A stretch of DNA of 10,151 bases, taken from positions 1 to 10,151 of the forward strand of contig CAKQTF010000024.1 of NCBI GenBank assembly GCA_934276695.1. The letters run 5' to 3'. Made by a program: the position numbers and the translations under genes. The notes under the pieces were generated by a model. That model worked only from the letters and a program-made list of their open reading frames with translations. It was not told the origin of the DNA and ran no database searches. This DNA is from an uncultured Spirochaetales bacterium (lineage in GTDB: Bacteria > Spirochaetota > Spirochaetia > Sphaerochaetales > Sphaerochaetaceae). Shown piece by piece: positions 5,323 through 10,151 of the stretch (its first letter is position 1; each line of letters starts with the position of its first letter).

Positions 5323-6882
5323 ATGAAGCGTTTAAGCACAGTACTACTTGTATTGCTTGTCATATTTGCTACAGCCTGCTCTAAGGGGGAGACCCCGAAG
5401 GCAGCAGCTGGTAGTTCATCTTCTTCATCAGCATCATCAGTAACCGCGGTGAAGAAGGATACACTCACAGTTGCTCTGGATGGTGAGCCTCAGCAACTTG
5501 ATCCGTACGCCCATTCCAATCAGAATGGCATCGTGGTTTCCAGACTCGTATATGAGCCTCTCCTCAGATCAGATCTTGATGGAAACATCTCACCTTGGCT
5601 TGCAACAGAGTATAAGATGGTCGATGATGTGACTCTCAGCCTCACGCTGCGTGATGATGTATACTTCCAGGATGGGTCAAAGATGACAGCAGATGATGTG
5701 GCATATTCGCTTGCATTGGCTGCAAAGAGCTCATTCACATCAAATCTGTTCGGATCAATAGATACAGATGCATTTGAAATAATCGATGACTGCCATCTGA
5801 TTGTTAAGCTGAAGTCACCGAATGCGGCGCTGATCTCTGCTCTTGCATCCCATCGATGCGCTATTGTCAGCAGGAATTATTATGAAACAGCCTCTGCTGA
5901 GGATAAGTCACGCAGGCCTATGGGTACAGGCCCGATGAAGTTCAAGAGCTGGATAAGCGGTGACAGGATTGAGCTTGAGGCTAATGAGAACTACTGGGGC
6001 GAGAAGCTTGCCTATGATCATTTTGTTGCAAGAGTCATTGTCGAAGGATCCTCAAGAGCAATTGAGCTTGAGACAGGCGGAGTCGATATTGCATTCAATC
6101 TTCCATCAACAGAATGGGATAGGATTGAGAATAACCCGAAGACACGCCTTATAAGCGGGAATACCCAGGGGATAAGCTTTGTCACATTCTGCGGTGCAAT
6201 AAAGCCATACGATGACTACAACGTAAGGGCTGGGTTGTCATATGCCCTGAACAGGGATGCTCTTGTATCAATCGGATGGGGAGGCAAGGCAACCGTTGCC
6301 GACAGCTATTATTCATCCACGATCATCGGACACAAGGCAACTGACCTGCCTTCTTATGATCCTGCAAAGGCTAAGGAGTATCTGGCAAAGGCCGGATATA
6401 CAGATGCAAATCCGCTTCGGCTTGTCTATACAACATATGACAGCACTCTCAACAGGAACTTCTCAGAGGCTGTCCAGTCGATGTGGGATTCCCTTGGATG
6501 CGTCAAGTGTGAGATCAGATTCGTGGATCTTGCCCAGTTCACAACACTGAACAATGCTGGCGAGATCGCTGTTTCGCTTATGACGAATACAGCAGCTATA
6601 AATGATCCGTCATCTGCGCTTCTTGCATGGCCTATCTCAAGGACAATCTCTGTCCGTCATGGAGATCAGAAGGTCCAGGATTATCTGGATGCTGGAATCT
6701 CCACATATGATACAGCAGAGCGCGCACGCATATATGGGGAGCTGCAGGATTATCTTGCATCAAAGCTCTATACTTTCCCGATTGCTTTTCCTGGGAATGC
6801 ATATGGCTGCCTTGATGTCATCGACAACCTTCCGTTCTATCCGAATGTCATTCCGGATCTGACGACAATAACATTCAGATAA
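5323..6882 (+). CDS. Peptide/nickel-type ABC importer, substrate-binding lipoprotein (SBP_bac_5)
   Basis: The 519-residue protein is a family 5 extracytoplasmic solute-binding protein (DppA/OppA/NikA type). It has a lipoprotein signal: MKR, a hydrophobic stretch, then the lipobox ATAC with Cys19 as the lipidated residue, followed by a flexible Ala/Ser linker (SSSSSSASS, 31-39). Mature-domain landmarks are LTVALDGEPQQLDPYA, VYEPLL, LTLRDDVYFQDGSKMTADDVAYSL (about 107-130, the family signature region), GTGPMKF (201-207) and NVRAGLSYALNRDAL. Length fits the family. The ATG at 5323 is chosen because GGGAG at 5311-5315 precedes it by 7 bases and it begins the signal peptide; a TTG at 5281 is in frame but lies in the leader hairpin. 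It heads the importer operon. Ligand (dipeptide, oligopeptide, metal chelate or other) cannot be told. Confidence 0.93.
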   Translation: MKRLSTVLLVLLVIFATACSKGETPKAAAGSSSSSSASSVTAVKKDTLTVALDGEPQQLDPYAHSNQNGIVVSRLVYEPLLRSDLDGNISPWLATEYKMVDDVTLSLTLRDDVYFQDGSKMTADDVAYSLALAAKSSFTSNLFGSIDTDAFEIIDDCHLIVKLKSPNAALISALASHRCAIVSRNYYETASAEDKSRRPMGTGPMKFKSWISGDRIELEANENYWGEKLAYDHFVARVIVEGSSRAIELETGGVDIAFNLPSTEWDRIENNPKTRLISGNTQGISFVTFCGAIKPYDDYNVRAGLSYALNRDALVSIGWGGKATVADSYYSSTIIGHKATDLPSYDPAKAKEYLAKAGYTDANPLRLVYTTYDSTLNRNFSEAVQSMWDSLGCVKCEIRFVDLAQFTTLNNAGEIAVSLMTNTAAINDPSSALLAWPISRTISVRHGDQKVQDYLDAGISTYDTAERARIYGELQDYLASKLYTFPIAFPGNAYGCLDVIDNLPFYPNVIPDLTTITFR

Positions 6883-6902
6883 TAGGCTTTATGCATGATT
6901 CT

Positions 6903-6930
6903 CAAGGACGGGAGATGCTTTCCGTCCTTG
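6903..6930 (+). other. Intercistronic hairpin between binding-protein and permease genes
   Basis: CAAGGACGG (6903-6911) pairs perfectly with CCGTCCTTG (6922-6930), a 9-bp GC-rich stem with a 10-base loop that can close further by wobble pairs. It is followed by CTTTTGTT, a broken T-run. It lies 20 bases after the binding-protein stop and before the permease ribosome site. Such stems commonly act as leaky terminators or as blocks to 3' exonucleases, so that the binding protein is made in excess over the membrane parts. Structure is seen, effect is inferred. Confidence 0.7.
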
Positions 6931-6953
6931 CTTTTGTTAAATAGGAGAGTACA

Positions 6954-7919
6954 GTGGGACGATATATACTAAGAAGGATTCTTGTCACAATCCCTGTTCT
7001 GCTTTGCGTCACATTCGTGATTTTCACGATGATGCATTTCACTGATGGTGATCCTGCACGTCTGATTCTTGGGGATACTGCCACAGAAGAAGAGGTAATC
7101 GCATTGAGATCTGAGATGGGCCTTGATAAGCCATTCTTCCAGCAGTATCTGATTTATATGTGGAATCTTCTTCATGGGGATCTTGGCGTTTCATATATGA
7201 CTAAGCTTTCAGTAGCAGATGAGATAATGACCAGGCTTCCTGTGACGATAAAGCTGGCTTTCCTTAGCTGCCTGTTTGCAGTTGCTGTTGGTGTGCCTGC
7301 TGGAATAATAAGCGCTGTTAAGCAGTATACCATTCTGGATAACATAATCACGGTCCTTGCCCTGCTTGGCATAACGATGCCGAACTTCTGGCTGGCATTG
7401 CTCCGCATCCTGTTCTTCTCCGTCAAGCTTGGCATACTGCCTGCATCCGGTCTCTACGGACCGCTTTATTACATAATGCCTATCCTAAGCATAAGTGCGG
7501 CTTCTCTTGCGACTATAACCAGGATGACGCGCTCGAGCATGCTTGAGGTGATCAGGTCTGATTATATAAGGACTGCAAAGGCTAAAGGGCTCTCTGAAAG
7601 GCAGGTGATCTTCAAGCATGCGCTTAAGAATGCCCTGATCCCGATTATAACGATAATAGGAATCCAGTTCGCAGGAGGCCTTTCAGGAGCAGTGGTCAAT
7701 GAGCAGGTGTTCGCCATTCCTGGGCTCGGTAAGCTGATGGTTGATGCAATAAAGAACAGGAACTACCCACTGGTTGAGGGCGGAGTTCTTGTAATCGCGC
7801 TTATGTGCTCTATAGTCAATCTGGCTGTCGATCTGATGTATGCTGTCGCAGATCCAAGGATAAAGGCCCAGTATGAGAGAAAGAGAGTCAGGAAGCAGCC
7901 TAAGGAGGAAACAGCATGA
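6954..7919 (+). CDS. dppB: Peptide/nickel-type ABC importer permease, DppB-like
   Basis: The 321-residue protein is the first inner-membrane permease of the importer (DppB/OppB/NikB family). It starts with the family pattern MGRYILRRILVTIPVLL, a basic end running into the first membrane helix (about 9-27). Then come the DGDPARLILG segment, a periplasmic region with LHGDLGVSY, and further helices near 102-120, 131-155, 172-189, 230-246 and 276-298. The EAA loop that docks on the ATPases is YIRTAKAKGLSERQVIFKHA (204-223), followed by NALIP and EQVFAIPGLGKLM. The start is GTG, supported by AGGAG at 6943-6947 six bases upstream. The stop overlaps the next start (ATGA). The dpp symbol means family resemblance only; Opp or other substrates are equally possible. 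Confidence 0.93.
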   Translation: MGRYILRRILVTIPVLLCVTFVIFTMMHFTDGDPARLILGDTATEEEVIALRSEMGLDKPFFQQYLIYMWNLLHGDLGVSYMTKLSVADEIMTRLPVTIKLAFLSCLFAVAVGVPAGIISAVKQYTILDNIITVLALLGITMPNFWLALLRILFFSVKLGILPASGLYGPLYYIMPILSISAASLATITRMTRSSMLEVIRSDYIRTAKAKGLSERQVIFKHALKNALIPIITIIGIQFAGGLSGAVVNEQVFAIPGLGKLMVDAIKNRNYPLVEGGVLVIALMCSIVNLAVDLMYAVADPRIKAQYERKRVRKQPKEETA

Positions 7920-8779
7920 CAAGAGCCACGATTAAGAAAAGAAGCCAGGCTGCGGATGTATGGCGCAGGCTGAAGAAGAGCCGCCTTGCAATGATTGGCC
8001 TCTTCGGCCTTGCAGTGCTTGTGTTCTGTGCGCTTTTCGCAGATCTTATAGCACCATATGACTATGCGCTCCAGGATTACACAGCGCTTAATCAGACACC
8101 TTCGCTTGCGCATCCGTTCGGAACGGATAATTTCGGGCGTGATATATTCAGCAGAGTCATTTACGGCGCAAGGATCTCATTGGTCATGGGATTCATATCG
8201 CTTCTGATAGGAGCTCTTGTCGGATGCGTACTTGGAGCAATTGCAGGATTCTTCGGCAAGAGGCTGGAGTCTCTGATAATGCGTGCATGTGATATCATGA
8301 TGTCTATCCCCTCAACGGTTCTGGCGATTGTAATAACCACTACGCTTGGCCCAGGGCTTGTGAATGCTATCATTGCACTCTCAATAAGCACAATCCCGAC
8401 TTTTGCAAGAGTCGTCAGGGGATCAACCCTGACTGTGAAGGATCAGGAATTCATAGAGGCAGCAAGGTGCATAGGTGCAAAGAATTCCCATATAATAATG
8501 CATTATATCCTTCCGAATGTGCTTGCTCCGATCATTGTGCAGGCAACACTTGGAATCGGAAAGTCCATAATAATGCTGGCAGCTCTCTCGTTCCTTGGAC
8601 TTGGTATACAGCCTCCTACACCAGAATGGGGTAGCATGCTGTCAACAGCAAGGACATTCATGAGGGATTACCCGCATGAGGTAATATTCCCAGGGCTTGC
8701 TATCATGTTCACTGTTCTCTCCCTGAATCTGTTCGGTGATGGCCTGAGGGATGCGCTCGATCCAAAACTTAAGAGGTGA
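7916..8779 (+). CDS. dppC: Peptide/nickel-type ABC importer permease, DppC-like
   Basis: The 287-residue protein is the second permease (DppC/OppC/NikC family) that pairs with the DppB-like subunit. A cytoplasmic basic N-terminus (WRRLKKSRLAMIG) precedes the first helix (about 25-46). The family signature HPFGTDNFGRDIFSRVIYGARISL (66-89) follows. Further helices lie near 90-112, 131-145, 148-163, 204-228 and 256-273. The EAA loop EFIEAARCIGAKNSHIIMHY spans about 178-197. The typical end has PPTPEWGSML (233-242) and FGDGLRDALDPKLKR. Length is normal. The AGGAGG site at 7903-7908 is 7 bases from the ATG, and the 4-base overlap with the previous gene points to coupled translation and equal subunit amounts. 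Confidence 0.94.
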   Translation: MTRATIKKRSQAADVWRRLKKSRLAMIGLFGLAVLVFCALFADLIAPYDYALQDYTALNQTPSLAHPFGTDNFGRDIFSRVIYGARISLVMGFISLLIGALVGCVLGAIAGFFGKRLESLIMRACDIMMSIPSTVLAIVITTTLGPGLVNAIIALSISTIPTFARVVRGSTLTVKDQEFIEAARCIGAKNSHIIMHYILPNVLAPIIVQATLGIGKSIIMLAALSFLGLGIQPPTPEWGSMLSTARTFMRDYPHEVIFPGLAIMFTVLSLNLFGDGLRDALDPKLKR

Positions 8780-8784
8780 TTGGC

Positions 8785-9765
8785 ATGGATAAAGATAAAG
8801 AGCTTCTTTCTGTGAATGATCTAGTCATCCATTATTTCACGGATGATGGTGAGGTCTGCGCAGTCAATGGCATAAGCTTTAAGCTTAATAAAGGCGAGAC
8901 TCTCGGGCTTGTTGGCGAGACAGGAGCAGGAAAGACCACAACTGCATTAGGCCTGATGAAGCTTGTCCCGAATCCTCCAGGCCGGATTGTATCCGGTAGG
9001 ATTGATCTGAAGGGAAAGGATCTCACTAAGGCCAGTGAGGTGGAGATGAGGCTTATAAGGGGAAATGATATCTCCATGATCTTCCAGGATCCTATGACGA
9101 GTCTTAACCCTGTTATGCGTGTCGGAGATCAGATTGCGGAAGTCGTGAGGATGCATAGGAAGGTCAGCCGGCTCGAGGCTGAGAAGATCGCGGCAGAGAT
9201 GCTTGAGACTGTCGGAATCCCAAGAGAGAGGATGAGCGAGTATCCTCATCAGTTCTCAGGCGGGATGAAGCAGAGGGTCGTCATTGCGATTGCTCTGGCC
9301 TGCAGGCCTGAGATAATAATCGCTGATGAGCCTACCACTGCACTTGATGTGACTATACAGGCACAGGTTCTGGAGCTTATGAGGAATCTGAGGAAGGAAT
9401 ACCAGACAGCAATGCTCCTGATCACTCATGATCTTGGTGTTGTAGCTGAGATATGCAGCCGTGTTGCGATAATGTATGCAGGTTACATAGTGGAGTGCGG
9501 AACACTGGAAGATGTGTATGAGCACACTGCCCATCCTTATACTGAGGGGCTGTTCGGGTCTCTTCCATCTGCAAACATAAAGGAAAAGCGGCTTCATCCG
9601 ATAAGCGGGCTGATGCCTGATCCAGCTAATCTGCCTCCAGGGTGTCCTTTTGCCCCTCGCTGCAAGGATGCCTCTGAAAGATGCCATATGGAGATGCCTG
9701 CTGATACAGAGCTTACGCCAGGGCATATAGTCAGATGCCTGAAATACCAGAAGGAGAGAGCATGA
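8785..9765 (+). CDS. dppD: Peptide/nickel-type ABC importer ATPase, DppD-like
   Basis: The 326-residue protein is one of the two ATPases that power the importer. Walker A is GETGAGKTT (44-52), with Thr in place of the more usual Ser. The Q-loop is in [11 protein letters not shown], the ABC signature is FSGGMKQR (157-164), Walker B is [12 protein letters not shown] with Asp181-Glu182, and the switch His is 215. The C-terminal oligopeptide-transporter extension carries four Cys (287, 293, 300, 318; CPFAPRC then C and C), the pattern that holds a [4Fe-4S] cluster in some DppD/OppD proteins. A GTG at 8776 overlapping the previous stop is in frame. However, the near-perfect ribosome site AAGAGGTGAT (8771-8780) suits the ATG at 8785, so that start is chosen. 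Confidence 0.93.
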   Translation: MDKDKELLSVNDLVIHYFTDDGEVCAVNGISFKLNKGETLGLVGETGAGKTTTALGLMKLVPNPPGRIVSGRIDLKGKDLTKASEVEMRLIRGNDISMIFQDPMTSLNPVMRVGDQIAEVVRMHRKVSRLEAEKIAAEMLETVGIPRERMSEYPHQFSGGMKQRVVIAIALACRPEIIIADEPTTALDVTIQAQVLELMRNLRKEYQTAMLLITHDLGVVAEICSRVAIMYAGYIVECGTLEDVYEHTAHPYTEGLFGSLPSANIKEKRLHPISGLMPDPANLPPGCPFAPRCKDASERCHMEMPADTELTPGHIVRCLKYQKERA

Positions 9766-10151
9766 AGGAGCTTTTAAAAGTCAACCATCTTAAGAAGTAT
9801 TTCAAAACCCCGAAAGGCATGCTTCATGCTGTTGATGATGTCTCGTTCACTCTCAATGAAGGGGAGACTCTTGGCGTCGTCGGTGAGTCAGGGTGTGGCA
9901 AGTCGACGCTTGGCCGTGTTGTGATAAAGCTGCTTGATGGAGCGGAAGGAGAGGTGATCTTCGAAGGCAGGGACATCCTGAAGGAGAAGAACACATTCGA
10001 GCTGCGCCGTAATCTGCAGATGATTTTCCAGGATCCGTTCTCTTCCCTCAATCCGAGGATGACTGTAGGTGAGACTATAAGCGAGCCCATGCTGATAAAT
10101 CACCTGTGCTCAAAGAATGAGGCTATTGAGAGAGTGTTCAGCCTTATGGAT
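9762..10151 (+). CDS. dppF: Peptide/nickel-type ABC importer ATPase, DppF-like (3' truncated by window)
   Basis: An open frame of 130 codons runs off the right edge. It is the N-terminal part of the second importer ATPase (DppF/OppF type), partner of the DppD-like ATPase. It starts [14 protein letters not shown] and then has HAVDDVSFTLNEGETLGVVG. Walker A is GESGCGKST (41-49), and the Q-loop has Gln90 in MIFQDPFSSLNPRMTVGETI, which is the typical DppF/OppF wording. Signature, Walker B and the C-terminal extension lie beyond the window. Its ATG overlaps the preceding stop (ATGA), with AGGAG at 9752-9756 as ribosome site. Nothing in the visible part suggests a defect. Confidence 0.93.
   Translation, partial: MKELLKVNHLKKYFKTPKGMLHAVDDVSFTLNEGETLGVVGESGCGKSTLGRVVIKLLDGAEGEVIFEGRDILKEKNTFELRRNLQMIFQDPFSSLNPRMTVGETISEPMLINHLCSKNEAIERVFSLMD

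Noticed and set aside
8776..8784. GTG start of the DppD-like gene overlapping the DppC-like stop
   Set aside because: The near-perfect ribosome site AAGAGGTGAT includes this GTG and is correctly spaced for the ATG at 8785. Not fully excluded, and the difference is only 3 residues.
9256..9726. 156-codon minus-strand frame inside the DppD-like gene
   Set aside because: Lies over a highly conserved ATPase, shows no family motif and has no promoter or ribosome site.
1..10151. CRISPR array, tRNA, insertion sequence or defence genes
   Set aside because: No spaced repeats, cloverleaf, transposase or toxin/nuclease genes other than RNase Y were seen; the window is housekeeping and transport genes.

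Overview
The window is an ordinary, densely coded stretch of bacterial chromosome. Every gene is on the + strand, and no mobile element, tRNA, rRNA or CRISPR array is visible. RpoA (N-terminus [13 protein letters not shown]), the order secY-rpmJ-rpsM-rpsK-rpoA-rplQ without adk/map/infA/rpsD, and the Lys/Ala/Glu-rich L17 tail recall spirochaetes (Treponema/Sphaerochaeta-like). This placement is from memory and is an inference; no marker here proves it. Moderate GC and abundant AGA/AGG arginine codons fit a host-associated or anaerobic spirochaete but do not demand one.

Region 1 (1-2750) is the distal end of the large ribosomal protein cluster: the 3' end of secY, then rpmJ (L36), rpsM (S13), rpsK (S11), rpoA (RNA polymerase alpha) and rplQ (L17). 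Spacers are short and the rpoA and rplQ frames overlap. Two untranslated stretches are strongly structured: a hairpin with a GCAA loop plus alternative stems between rpsK and rpoA, and four back-to-back stem-loops after rplQ, the last a convincing intrinsic terminator.

Region 2 (2751-5160) is a separate unit with its own likely promoter. It holds rny (RNase Y, a membrane-anchored endoribonuclease with KH and HD domains) and a ymdB/TIGR00282-type metallophosphoesterase, coupled by an ATGA overlap. This is the conserved rny-ymdB pair known from other bacteria.

Region 3 (5161-10151, running off the right edge) is a peptide/nickel-type ABC importer in the order lipoprotein binding protein, DppB-like permease, DppC-like permease, DppD-like ATPase, DppF-like ATPase (truncated by the window end). 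A plausible promoter precedes the binding protein. A 9-bp stem follows that gene and probably lets it be expressed above the membrane parts. The last three junctions are overlaps or near-overlaps, so this is almost certainly one operon. The ligand cannot be read from sequence.

The most interesting signals are RNA structures in spacers: the tandem hairpins around rpoA/rplQ and the stem after the binding protein. I found no convincing evidence of an undescribed system.
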